A stretch of DNA of 64,000 nucleotides from Alisma plantago-aquatica (Eukaryota; Streptophyta; Magnoliopsida; Alismatales; Alismataceae), in the NCBI GenBank assembly GCA_963693085.1, contig OY856409.1, positions 1,614,189,711-1,614,253,710 on the forward strand. Reading direction: 5' to 3'. The stretch's first letter is position 1; each line of letters begins with the position of its first letter. Shown piece after piece: positions 48,968 to 60,078 of this stretch. A program made the translations under genes and the position numbers. The notes below the pieces were generated by a model. It saw only the letters and a list, made by a program, of their open reading frames with translations, was not told the origin of the DNA and made no database searches.

Positions 48968-50845
48968 CTCAACCTGTTGTGATTAGGTCGCGATCATGAC
49001 ACTAGGTCATGCATCTCGACCCAACCAATCCAAGGGAGTAGTTTCTGTCAAAGTTGTGCTACCATAAAGTCAATGAACCATCTTCGAGATAGGGATAACC
49101 AAGATTAAAATAGATGATTTCCACGGTCAAAATATTAGATAAAACCAAGGGAATCCATTGTCTACATATAGAGAAACTTTGCACAAAATCAGTAACCAAA
49201 GACCCTAAAAGCATGTCTCTTTAAATCACCATGTAAGAACCTCAAGAAGGAGAGAGAAAAACCATGTTTATCACCACCAAACAAAACCTAAACTCCTTAG
49301 AACACCAAGGTACACTAGGATCATGCATGTGACCAAAACTAGGATCAAAAGATAGCAAGAAAACTACTATTCCACATCCATCTCCAAAAATTCGTACCTT
49401 AGATTAGGGTTTCAGATGCTAAGAAAACCAAGCATGTAAATTACCGTCAAACAATATCTAGAGCATGGTATCATCTACTAACACATTAGGAGTAAGTGTT
49501 AGAGAGAGAAACAACAACATGCATGTATGAAATGTGCAACAATAGAGAGGGCAAAGTGTTATGTAAACCACCTATATTGAAAGAAAACAAGCTCCAAAAG
49601 AGGGAAGGAAGCCCCAACAAGGATCATCACTTTGACCACAAGATCACCTACAAAAAGAAGAACATCTTGGTCAAAGGTAGCTCAAGAAAAAGGGCAAGGA
49701 AACCATAGGCCGAACCAAAGAAGAAAGGGGAAAAAGATAAGAAAACATCCTCCCACCAGTTACCACCATGGATAGTCCATAGTCTAAGGCCTTTGTGAAG
49801 AGGTGTTTCTCTCAAGGTGACCACTAGGGTAGAACCCTAGTCTACAAATAAGGAAAGAGGAAGAAGAAGATGGAGATTCCAAAGGAAAATGTGACAAGGA
49901 TGGTAAATCTACTTACCAAGGGAAGAAACCACCACAATGAGGAAGATCTAGCTTCAACGAACCACATGCAAGGTCGAACCACCTTCAGAGCACCAAGGAT
50001 AGCACCTTCTTGCTCCATGAAGCTCTGAGAACAAGAAAAAGGGAAGGGAGAAAAAGGATGTCCAAAAAAGATCACTTGAATAGAGAGAAGGGGTTTACTT
50101 AGCAAAGGAGGAGAGAAGTAGGGTGAGAGATGAGGTGTCAACAAGATAGGGCTCCAAAGGGACACTTGTCCACCGAAGAAACCAACATGCAACCACTTAA
50201 AACATCCATGCATGAGATGGTAATACAGCCTATGTTGGGTCTCGACGACCTATGATCCCCAACATATGGTCCCAATCATGATACACTAAGGACGCACCAC
50301 ATGGTTGAGACAAAGCACTAAAACATCACCTTGGTCGAGACAAAAGGATCACCACAAACACTAGGTCGAGACACTTCACTAGAAGACAATTGTCTTGACC
50401 CAAGACAAACCAAGATCATCATGGTTGAGAGAACAACACCTACAGAAGGTGTCTCAGTCGAGACACCCTCTCAAGGTCGAGACAAGGGTCACCAACTTCA
50501 ACAAGGTACACATGGTCGAGACACCCATAAACCCTAGAAACCTTAATCACCTCTAGTGATGCCACCACTCAACCAAGGAACCCCAAAGAATCAAACTCTC
50601 TCTCTCTCTCATGAATCCAAGAAAAAGAAGGTGACAAATTGCAAGAAAACCCTCATAAATGGGTAAATAGTAATTTGACCTAAAGTAAGCATAAAAAGAC
50701 AAGCATCATCCAAAAAAGCTCAAACAGGAAACGTAAGCTTTTCATAAGCTCTAAAAAACATCTCAATGGATTAGAGAAAGATTCTAAGAACTCAATAAAT
50801 CCAACATAATAGGGTTATCCCATAACACAGGTCAGGATTCTTACA
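48968..50845 (-). repeat. Tekay 3' LTR, proximal part (right of the TR-GAG)
   Basis: Aligns with 58009-59910. On the minus strand the LTR begins TGTAAGAATCC (50845). A cluster of GGTCGAGACA and GGTTGAGACA motifs lies at 50230-50530 and a TC run at 50596-50610. Frames such as 49842-50213 and 50331-50537 are LTR sequence, not genes. Confidence 0.88.
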
Positions 50846-50910
50846 AGTCATAAATCCCTAAAAAAGGATTTCGCCCCTAAAATCCTAAGCGAAAAGAGAT
50901 GGGCACTTCC

Positions 50911-51075
50911 TTCACATCTCTTCCTCAAGCTCCCACATGGCTTCCTCAATGCCATAGTGATGCCACAGAACCTTCACCAACACTATGTCCTTCTTTAACT
51001 TCTTCACTCTTCTATCTAGGATTAGCATGAGTACTTCCACATAGGACATATCCTCATCAAGCTCAACCTGTACTG
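50911..51075 (-). pseudogene. Chromodomain at the C-terminus of the Tekay polyprotein
   Basis: Chromodomains of chromovirus integrases steer insertion to particular chromatin. Read in one frame with the segment 51331-51104, from which it is separated by a TGA at 51104-51106, 51075-50911 encodes a VELDEDMSYVEVLMLILDRR segment, then VLVKVLWHHYG, then EEAMWELEEEM. The hydrophobic/aromatic positions and the V-K-V-x-W and A-x-W-E elements are those of the Tekay-type chromodomain. A second TGA follows the EEEM, in a place where an arginine is usual, and a final TAG ends the frame. Confidence 0.8.
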
Positions 51076-51103
51076 GCTGCAAAACCAACTCGGTATTAGG
51101 ATG

Positions 51104-51331
51104 TCATTTACTCAACATGGATACATGGAATATTAGATGCAACCGGTGCAACTTGGGTGGCAACTCCAACATGTAACTAACTTTCCCAACACGTGCTACA
51201 ATAGGGTAAGGTCTCATATATGTGGGATCCAAATTACCCTTCTTCCCAAACCTCAATACACCCTTCCAAGCAGAGACCTTGAGATACACCCTGTCTCCCA
51301 CTTGGAACTCTAATGTATATGCTTCCTTCAA
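51104..51331 (-). pseudogene. Integrase C-terminal GPY/F-type domain, Tekay element
   Basis: A 75-residue open piece with FQVGDRVYLKVSAWKGVLRF, GNLDPTYMRPYPIVARVGKVSYMLELP and a closing FHVSMLSK. These are the standard blocks of the integrase C-terminal domain in plant chromoviruses. The GPY motif itself reads RPY. It joins in frame with the chromodomain, past one TGA. Confidence 0.85.
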
Positions 51332-51589
51332 CTACTATTGAATTAGCATATGAATTATGTTTGTCCTATGTTGCCTTCAACTACTATTGAATCACTTTAA
51401 TATTCTTTGTCATCTAATACAAATGCTCAGGACCAAGAATATGATATTCATCTGTCTCATACCAACACAATGGAGACCTACAATGTCTCCCATACAACGC
51501 CTCATACGGTGCCATATCAATGCTCCTATTATAACTATTGTTATAAGAAAACTCCCTCATACTGAGATGGATGTTCCAACTGCCCAAAA

Positions 51590-52300
51590 ACTACAAGACA
51601 CAAGCTCTCAATAGGTCCTCCAAGGTTTTTATAGTCCTCTCAGACTGACCATCTATCTGCAGATGGAAGGAAATACTAAACCTTAACTGCATACCCAAGG
51701 TTCTATGCAAGTGCTCCCAGAAACAAATCATATTCTGAGGACCTCTATCTGACATGATAGTAGCTGGAACACCATGCAAATGCACTATCTCATCAACATA
51801 GATCTAAGCAAGCTTCTATGTGGTATACATTGTCTTTACATGAAGGAAATGTGTTGACTTTGTCAACCGGTCAATGATCGCCCAAATGGAATCATGGCCT
51901 TTAGCCATCCTAGGCAAACCAACCACAAAGTCCGTCTTGGTAAGATCCCACTTCCACTATGGTATGGGTAATGGTTGCAGCATCCTTGCAAGATTATGAT
52001 TTTCCACTTTAACTTGCTGACACACAACACACTTGGCTACAAACTCAGCCATGTCACACTTTAATCCAGGCCACAAATACAAATCTTTAAGATTGTGGTA
52101 CATCTTGGTTCTACCTAGAAGCATAGCATACATTGAAGAGCAAGCCTCTTCCAAAACCATCTTCCTCAAATTATTAACATTAGGAACCACAAAACTATTG
52201 TGGTAACACACTGTCCCATCCTCTGCCTCATGAAAACCACTGTGCTTCTCGCTACCAAACTCTAGTTGTATTTGTTGTATCACATAATCATTCTGTTGTG
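51590..52300 (-). pseudogene. Integrase zinc-binding and core domains, Tekay element
   Basis: The piece 52283-51957 covers the N-terminal HHCC region. The two cysteines are present (CVVC), but both histidine positions are changed (EACSSMYAMLLG, where the family has His at the third and tenth or so positions). The core follows across a stop: an LTKTDFVVGLP-like segment with the first Asp near 51935, then the piece 51785-51591 with MSDRGPQ (second Asp) and GQSERTIKTLEDLLR (the catalytic Glu is in the SERTIKTLED segment). Catalytic residues survive while the zinc ligands and frame do not. Confidence 0.85.
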
Positions 52301-52313
52301 CCTCTCTAATTTG

Positions 52314-52990
52314 TTATCTCAACATAGGCTTCAGTTGCAGCTGTGCCAACAAACTTGCTAACAATGAAATCTCTAGCTTCATGTTCATTTGAAGTAGGGA
52401 GATCAACATGTCTCTCTTGTGGCACACCAAGGAACACAATTGTGCTTTCCCCACAGATGACGATGAAGAAGACTTTCTGCTCAAAGCATCTTCCATGACA
52501 TTAGCCTTTCCTATATGGTAATCAATGGTGCAATCACAATCCTTGATTAGATCCATCCACCATCACTACCTACTGTTCAATTCCTACTATGAAAAGATAT
52601 ACTTCAAGTTCTTGTGATATGTGAAGATCTGACACTTCTCACCACAAAGGTAGTGTATATAAGTATTCAAAGCATGAAACAAAGAAGCCAGCTCCAGATC
52701 ATGGGTATGGTAGTTCTCCTCATGCTTCTTCACCTATCATGATGTAAAAGATATCACATTCTTGTCCTGCATCAGCACATAACCCAAACCATTAATTGAC
52801 GCATCAATGAAAACTATGTATCCTTTCCCTTTCTCAGGAAAAACCATCACTGGTGCACTTGTAAACTTCTCCTTCAATAACTAAAAAGCACACTAACATC
52901 TGTCATCCCAAACAAAAGGCACATCTTTCCGTGTTAGCTTGGTTAGGGTAACGCCACTTAGTTGAAGTTCTTAATGAACCCCCTATAGTA
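52314..52990 (-). pseudogene. RNase H domain of the Tekay element
   Basis: In pieces: near 52890-52740 a FPEKGKGYIVFIDASINGLGYVL segment (first catalytic Asp), near 52735-52640 a KKHEENYHTHDLELASLFHAL segment (Glu), then the open piece 52556-52314 starting MDLIKDCDCTIDYHIGKANV and MEDALSRK (the last Asp, in the place of A-D-A-L-S-R). The serine-rich run after it is the usual linker to the integrase. Several stops interrupt the domain. Confidence 0.85.
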
Positions 52991-52999
52991 GCCTGCCAA

Positions 53000-53900
53000 A
53001 CCTAGAAAATTGCATACTTTTGTCGGTATCTTTAATTGCTCCTACTCTAGCATGGATTCAACCTTTTTGGGTCCACTCAAACTCCCTTAGAAGATATCAT
53101 GTGTCCTAGGAAGGACACCTCCTTTAGCCAAAAATCACACTTGTTGAACTTGGCATATAGTTGAAGTTGCCTCAACATGGTCAATGCCTGACAAAAATGT
53201 GGTTCATGATGTTCATTGTCCCTGGAGATATCAAGATATCATCTATGCAGACCACCACTAAATGATCAAGATACTGTCGGAACACTCTATTCATCAAATC
53301 CATGAATAATGTTGGTGCATTGGTTAGCCCAAATGGCATAACCATAAACTCGTAGTGACCATAATTCATCCCTAAAGCGGACTTTAGTATGTCATCCACC
53401 TTGATCTACAACTGGTGATATCCTAATTTTAGGTATATCTTTGAAAACATTATGGCACCATGCAATTGGTCAAACATGTCATCTATCCTTGGCAAGGGAT
53501 ACTTGTTCTTTATCACCAACTTGTTCAACTATTTTTAGTCTATACACAACCTCATGGATCCATCTTTATTCTTCACATACAACATGAGATCACCCCATGG
53601 AGACATGCTTGGCCTGATAAAACCCTTCTCAAGCATATCTTGCAATTGTTTCTTCAACTCTGCCATCACAACTAGAAGCATTATGTACGGTGTCTGCGCC
53701 ATCAGTTGCATGCCAGGAACTAGGTTGATCTCAAAGTCAATCTCTCTAAATTGAGGAACACTTGGAAAGTCATTTGGGAATACATCCTCAAACTCTCTGA
53801 CAACTGGCACCTCATGAATACTCAGACCTCACGCCTTAGTATCCACCACATGTGCCAAAAATGTCTTACAACCTTACCTCATCCACTTCTCAGCCACCAT
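53000..53900 (-). pseudogene. Reverse transcriptase of the Tekay element
   Basis: The piece 53810-53535 carries the start of the domain: VREFEDVFPNDFPSVPQFRE, FEINLVPG, then KKQLQDMLEKGFIRPSMSPWG and KDGSMRLCID. After a stop the frame gives [18 protein letters not shown] blocks near 53500. The piece 53399-53181 gives [20 protein letters not shown] and the active site VVVCIDDIL (Y/F-V/I-D-D as C-I-D-D). The end of the domain, near 53160-53000, includes a FLGHMISSKG-like segment. The SPWG and MPFGLTNAP wording is typical of chromoviruses. Confidence 0.88.
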
Positions 53901-54009
53901 CACAGATACCGAACAAGTTAGAAGGATCTTCCTATCTCCTTATAAGATCCACATATCACCACCATCTATTAATTTCACCAGCTTGGAACTATAGTCCAAG
54001 ACCACCTGA

Positions 54010-54360
54010 TACTTCTCCAAGGTGTCCATTCTAAGGATAGCATCGAATCCATGCATATCAAGTGGTATGAGATCCACTTAAATGTTGTGTCTTGAGAAAG
54101 AAAGGGAATAGGAAGGACACCTCCCGCAACTTGGCGGAACCAACTAATGGGGTTTTTAAGTGAAGACTATCCCATCTATGACTAACAGGCAAAGAACAAC
54201 TATCAATCACCTCTTGAGTCACAAAAGTGTGTGTCACACCTGGATCAACCAAAATAGATATAAAGCAAGAAGAAGACAAATCAGAGTGATATAACTCCAT
54301 ATGACATGTCACTACTCATGGGTTGACCACTACCTCTAGTTGAGTCATAGCGTACAATCG
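54010..54360 (-). pseudogene. Aspartic protease of the Tekay element
   Basis: The piece 54312-54058 holds ISILVDPGVTHTFVTQEVID, where the family has D-[ST]-G-A-[ST]-H-x-F-[IV]. The active-site triad has become D-P-G and would not be expected to cleave. Hydrophobic blocks further on are partly readable. It lies between the Gag knuckle and RT, as expected. Confidence 0.82.
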
Positions 54361-54439
54361 ATTCGTTGCTTGTTTCCATCCCCATCCTCTACTAGCCTGT
54401 CTAGAAAAACCAGCCTAAAATGCTTGTCCATGCCCTCAG

Positions 54440-55589
54440 CCAGCACCACTACTAAATTATTGCCTCTATGAGCCCTACTGACTCTACCTTAATTGTTGTG
54501 TCACCTCATCATCTTTCATAGGGCAATACAAATTTACATGACCAACTTGGCCACACATATAGCACAACCTGATCTCAAAAAATGGCCTCGATGACCGTTT
54601 TACTCATACTAAAGTTGTGTTGTGGGATCTTGCTGGCGGGAGACAGCGGCCTCTGCCTTTACTTGGTGACCACTTCGTCTGTGCACTTGTCCTCTGATGT
54701 GTTGGTGGTGTCATAAACCTATGCTTCTTAAAGCCTCTAGAAGATTGTCCTTGATATTGTGTTGACCACTTTTTGTCACTCTTCTCATGCTTCTCAACCA
54801 CATATCATTCAATCCTCTTGATGGAATCTAAAAACATGGAAACTTCTCACGATTCTCCAAGGAAACTATCGGGGTAGACATCTCAACGTTCAATTCCTTC
54901 TCAAAATGTCAGATTCTCTCCTTATTTGTGGTAGCCATGTGAGAACAAAACCTCAACAATTCCATGAACCTTGCCTCATATTCGTTGATTGTCATGGATC
55001 CTTTCATGATCTTCTTAAACTAAGACATCTTCTCATATAGATAGGTACATGGAAATTACCTACTAAAAAAATCTCGTCTGAACTCCTCCCAACTGATAAC
55101 AACACCTGGCCTCTTCTCCTCTTCTATAGACCACCACTGGCCAGTGCTCCCCTTCAAAAGGTACACAACATGCTTCACTTTATCTACCTTGGGGATACTA
55201 AGGATCTTTAAGGCCTTCTCCAACTCTATCAACCAAAGATCAGCATCCCTTTCATCCATCGTACTTGCATACTCAACAACCCCATCACGTCATAGCATCT
55301 CAAAGGACTTCCCTGAGCCAGATGATTCAGCATTTGGAACAACTATCGTAGGTTGTGGTGCAGGCATTTTGTCCACCATAAGCGTCACCATTTCCATGAA
55401 TTGTCCAAACAAGGATTGGAAGGCATAATTCTCCATCTTGGCCGAGTCAAATTATGTTACCTCAGGCACCCAATCTGCTCTCCCCTGGACACTTGCACCA
55501 CCTTCAAGTGCAGTAATACTGCTCTCTACAAATGTTCTTTGTGTTCTCCAGACATTTTTTCTACTCTGCTTCTTCTTCTTCTTCTGCAT
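54440..55589 (-). pseudogene. Gag of the Tekay element
   Basis: Likely starts at the ATG at 55587-55589, which opens with a basic run (QKKKKKQSRK), about 100 bases after the primer site. A second ATG, near 55436, begins a FQSLFGQFMEMV segment. The capsid region is the piece 55259-55056 (DADLWLIELEKAL, then VYLLKGSTGQWW, then SWEEFRRDFFSR), of the retrotrans_gag family. A CX2CX4HX4C knuckle (CYMCGQVGHVNLYC) lies at 54523-54564. In-frame stops include a TGA shortly before 55260, followed by CGT. Frames change between the capsid and the knuckle. Confidence 0.85.
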
Positions 55590-55678
55590 AAGTAGAAGTC
55601 ACTATAAGACATATTGGAGGACACTAGAATAGACACAAACCCTAGTCCTAGGTCCTTGTAGACTTAGTGAACCTAAAT

Positions 55679-55692
55679 CTATGATACCGACC
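55679..55692 (-). other. Tekay primer-binding site (tRNA-Met)
   Basis: On the minus strand AAGGTCGGTATCATAGATTT follows the LTR end, and the GGTATCAKAG core is that of initiator tRNA-Met. It is degenerate, like the rest of this element. Confidence 0.7.
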
Positions 55693-55697
55693 TTAAT

Positions 55698-58600
55698 TGT
55701 GATGCCCTAATGCGCTACAAATGAGATAACTCAAAAACAATCATGAAATAAAACTAAACATGCGGATTACCAAAAAATAGAGGAAATTAAAACTGATTTT
55801 TTGAAAGCACCATAGGCCCAAAACTCATCACATATAAGTCCTTATAATGATACATGTAACACATATCACACATATCATGGTTTGTACATCACTTTGCATC
55901 ATGATTCTTATCATCAACCTGTTACAAGAGATATTTGTTGCACATATATGTACATGTACATCTATTGTATCTATACATACATGTCTCACAAGACAAAAAC
56001 CAAGTAGAGTTAGCATGTACAAAAAACACAACGATAAAACCCTCAAAGACTTGAGTGTACACATATGACTCTAGGACTCTAACACCAAATGACTAGTAGC
56101 CCATCCAACCTTATTAGCTACTGCTCTTACTATTGCACTTCCTCAACTACATGATCTCTATGTCTTCATGCACAACCACCTAAAAGATGTGTAAACCCAT
56201 GGGGTAAGACCAAACGTCCCAGTGAGAGATATAACTCTACACCTACATCTATTAAAGCACAAATAAATGGGTAGATAAAACATGAAGTAGGTTGAGCAGA
56301 TTCATCTGAATGATATGTAACTAGCAGAAAGAGCAGATTAAGAAAACCTAGGCAGTTATCACTGAGCAATTGAACAATTTATATTCTAAAAAGGAATATG
56401 AAGAACATGTATAAAAGTTGACTTCTCTTACTGCCTTATAATTCTAGAAATCTTTAAAAAGATAAGGCAAAGGGCTCAACCAATGCTATTCATATTTGGC
56501 CCTAAGAAGGATAACTACATGGCTATGTTACATCTTTTATTATTACCCTGAGGATTTGAGTCATACCACCCAAATGCAACTGACCATTGTTAAGTCAATT
56601 GGTGTCATACAAGGTAATTGGAAGAGCCGAAATCCACAACCTCCCACACCTATTGGTCAAAACAAGACAAACACCATAGAGACATTTCAATCAACTGCAA
56701 CAATGACATATAGTCAAGCTCAGGGATTGGCTCACAGATAGCCATCCACATATATAATCACACATAGCCCACCTTGGTATAGGTAATGACTCCACAAGAA
56801 CAGGCTCATGCATTGCCATTATAAAAAGAAGGATTATCTCACTCATGGTCATCCATATCACAAGGAGATCAACTCACACATGGCTTCCTCACATAACCTG
56901 TACTTGAGGACGCAAGTAGATAGTCGACTTATGCCCTCACATATTCAAAAATATGTGCTCTGAGTTAATACTCATTTCACCAATCTAACAATTAAAAATG
57001 ACACTGGAAAGGATCTATGGAACATGGAACCTACATGATTAGGGTTTCACTTAATTAATTAAGACTATTGAGTATCTTTTAGCATCAACAAAGTTACAAC
57101 GTATAAAGCCAAAGAAAACTCTACAACAATAAGGGTAGAGTACAACTCCTAAAGATATAAAATGTATAAGGTATGAACTTATCACACTATCACCACATGA
57201 TACTTGTAACACTGCGATTCACAAGGCCATCACCAATTTCACATCACTGTGGAGCATAAATCCCTCAATCACATCACTGGAGGTTACAAGTCACAATAAG
57301 CATTGAGCCATCACCAGGTCAAAGGACCCAATCACATAAACCTTGCATGTACATCACCACATTATGCCTCAACAATGTGTATAATCACCACAACATACAC
57401 ATGATATGGAATTTATTTCACCTATAGGTTAGGGATTTATGAACAGGAGATAGACAAAAACATAATAAGAGAGAAAAGTAAACACATCACATTGCTCAAC
57501 ATTAGGGTTAGGGCTCCAAACATGGCTGATTAGGGTTTTATAGTTGTTTTCAAACACCAAACCCTTGGTACACAACCTCCCACTTTCTTAGAGCATATTA
57601 ATGTTAAGGAATCATAATTAACTTTCATTAAACAACTATCCAAATAGAACTATATATGATTCTCTACTTGTTCACTCAAGTACATATTTTACTATATGGT
57701 CATGTATGTGTCTTAACTGTCTACCATATACATGTCGCAACCACCATCCATATGGGTCACGAACACCCACTCATCAAGGTGTCTCAACCACTTTCAATCA
57801 TGGTGTCTCAATTGTGACATCATCACATGTCTCGACCCCTTAAAGCTTAGGGTTTAGACCCCCCCCATCACACACATGTCGCGACTTTAAGAACATGGTC
57901 AAGTATTGACCAAAAACCAAAAGCATTTTGACCAAACCCAAACATGGGTTTCACCAACACATAGACATGTCTCTCAACCTCAAGCACCAAAAGTGTATTG
58001 ACCCTCAACCTATTCACGATTAGGACACTAGGTCATGCATCTTGACCCAACCAAACCAAGGGAGTCGTGTCCACCAAAGTCATGCTACCACAAAGGCAAC
58101 TAACCATCTTCGAGACAGGGATAATCAATATCAAAATATATGATTTTCATGGTTAAAATAGGAGATAAAACCAAGGGAATCCATCATCTACAAGAACATA
58201 AACTTTTCACAAAATCGGCCACCAAATACCCTAAAAGCATGTGTCATTAAACCACCATGAAAGAACCTCAAGGAGAGAGAAAAATCAAATGTATCACCAT
58301 CAAAATAGTACCTAAACTCCATAGAACATCAAGATACACTACTATGATGCATGTGACAAAAACTAGGATCAAAAGAGAGCAAGAAAACTGCTATTCCACA
58401 TCCATCTGCCAAAATAGGTACCTTAGATTAGGGTTTCGGATGCTAAGCGAACCAAGTAACATCACCATCAAACAAAATCGAGAGAATGGTTTTATCGACT
58501 TACATATTAGTGGTACATTTTAGAGAGAGAAATAGAAACTTGCATGTATGAAATGTACAAAAATAGAGAGGGCAAAGTCTTATATAACCCCCCTATTTTT

Positions 58601-59910
58601 AAGAGAAAACAAGCTCCAAGCCCAAGCTCCAAAAGAGGAAAGGAATCTCCAACAAAGATCACCACTTCCACAACAAGATCACCTCCAAAAAGTAGAACAA
58701 ATTGGTCAAAGGTATCTCAAGAAAAGGTTAAGGAAACCCTAGGACAAACCAAAGAAGAAAGGGGAAAAAGAGAAGAAAACATCCTCCCACTAGTTACCAC
58801 AATGGATAGTCCATAGTTTAAGGCCTTCGTGAAGAAGAGTTTCTCTCAAGGTGACCACTAGGGTAGAACCCTAGTCTACGACCAAGGAAAGAGGAAGAAA
58901 AGGATGTAGATTTTAAAGGAAAATGTGATCAAGATGGTAAAACTACTTACCAAGGTATGAAACCACCACAAGGAGGAAGATCTATCTTCAAGGCACCACA
59001 TGCAAGATCGAACCACCTTCAAAGCACTAAGGGCAACACCTTCTTGCTCCACCAAGCTCTGAGAACAAGAAAAAGGGAAGGGAGAAGAAGTATGGCCAAA
59101 AAAAGATCACTTTCATGGAGAGAAGAGGGTTTAGATAGAAAAGCAGGAGAGAAGTAGGGTGAGAGATGAGATGTCAACAAGATAGGGCTCCAAAGGGACA
59201 CTTGTCCACCCAAGAAACCAACATGCAACCACTTAAAACACCCATGCATGAGATGGTGATGCAACCTATATTGGGTCTCGACCACCTTTGGTCCCCTAGA
59301 TAAGGTCTCAGTCATCACACAACAAGGACACACGAAATGGTTGAGATGAAGCACCAAAACATCACCTTGGTCGAGAAAAGGATCACCAGAAACACTTTGT
59401 AGAGACACTTCACTAGAAGACAATTATCTCGACCCAAGAAAAACCAAGATCATCACGGTCGAGAGAAAAACATCTAGAGAAGGTGTCTCTATAGAGACAC
59501 TCATAAGACACCCTCTTAAGGTTGAGACAAGGGTCACCACCTTCAACATGGAACACATGCTCGAGACACCCAAAAACCCTAGAAACCTTAATCACCTCTA
59601 GTGATGCCACCACACAACCAAGGCTCAAACAAGGTGCACAAAAGCATCAAACTCTCTATCATGAATCCAAAAAAGAGAAGGTACGCTCTAGAGGTGACAA
59701 ATTTTAAGATAACCCTCACAAATGGGTAAATTGCAAATTTGACCCAGAACAAGCAAAAAAAGCATAAACATCATCCAAACAAGCTCAAACTGGAAACATA
59801 AGCTTTTAACAAGCTCTAAAAACATATGAAAGGATTATAGAAAGGTTCTAAGAACTCAATCAAGCCAAAGCAAATAGGTTTATCCCGAAACACAGATTAT
59901 GGGTCTTACA
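55698..59910 (-). repeat. Tekay 5' LTR (4213 bp)
   Basis: On the minus strand begins TGTAAGACCC (59910) and ends GGGCATCACA (55698), so both TG and CA ends are intact. It is uninterrupted and serves as the empty-site reference for the TR-GAG insertion (near 58000-58010). Clusters of GGTCGAGA and TCTCGACC motifs occur at 57720-58060 and 59275-59575. Frames 58257-58523, 58544-58816 and 59019-59423 are LTR sequence. Confidence 0.9.
58580..58587 (-). promoter_or_regulatory. Candidate TATA box of the Tekay 5' LTR
   Basis: On the minus strand GGGTTATATAAGAC. In the 3' LTR the same place reads GGTTTACATAAC (near 49560), so the box is preserved only in the copy that drives transcription. The expected start lies near 58550. 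Confidence 0.5.
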
Positions 59911-59915
59911 AATTC
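59911..59915. repeat. Target-site duplication of the Tekay element, right copy
   Basis: AATTC, against ATTTC on the left (37508-37512). Confidence 0.6.
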
Positions 59916-60025
59916 CATATTAGCAACCTTATCTTGTTAAATAATTTGAAGGTCTAATGAATTTTTTTAAGTGCATTCAACTCTATTCACCCCCCTCTAG
60001 AGCATATCGCCCATCCTAGGATCCA
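59911..60025 (+). repeat. Sirevirus-like 5' LTR, right part
   Basis: The last 115 bases of the LTR interrupted at 37512. It contains CTATTCACCCCCCTCTAGAG, the usual wording near the 3' end of Sirevirus LTRs, and ends close to the CCA at 60023-60025, a few bases before the primer site. Confidence 0.8.
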
Positions 60026-60030
60026 AAAAG

Positions 60031-60044
60031 TGGTATCAGAGCCT
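60031..60044 (+). other. Sirevirus-like primer-binding site (tRNA-Met)
   Basis: TGGTATCAGAGCCT, a full match to the plant initiator tRNA-Met consensus. It fixes the plus orientation and the LTR boundary. Confidence 0.93.
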
Positions 60045-60078
60045 CTTTTCTCTAAAAATACTTCTACAAGTAGGAGAA

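Larger units (their letters stand above)
37513..59910 (-). mobile_element. Del/Tekay-type chromovirus (Ty3/gypsy), decayed, holding a TR-GAG
   Basis: A minus-strand gypsy element. The 5' LTR is 55698-59910 (4213 bp). The interior 50846-55697 (4.85 kb) holds gag, protease, RT, RNase H, integrase and chromodomain in that order. The 3' LTR is 37513-50845, which is 4205 bp once the nested TR-GAG and one copy of its CAACC duplication are removed. The similar LTR lengths confirm the reconstruction. Domain order and the C-terminal chromodomain identify a chromovirus, and the protein wording is that of the Del/Tekay clade. Every domain has stops or frame changes. Confidence 0.9.

Noticed and set aside
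50596..50610. TC dinucleotide run as a notable repeat
   Set aside because: Short and of a kind common in LTRs, so it is mentioned only within the LTR entry.
58257..59423. Several frames of 64-134 residues in the Tekay 5' LTR
   Set aside because: They lie in an LTR, and the equivalents in the 3' LTR (49496-50213) differ in length and frame.
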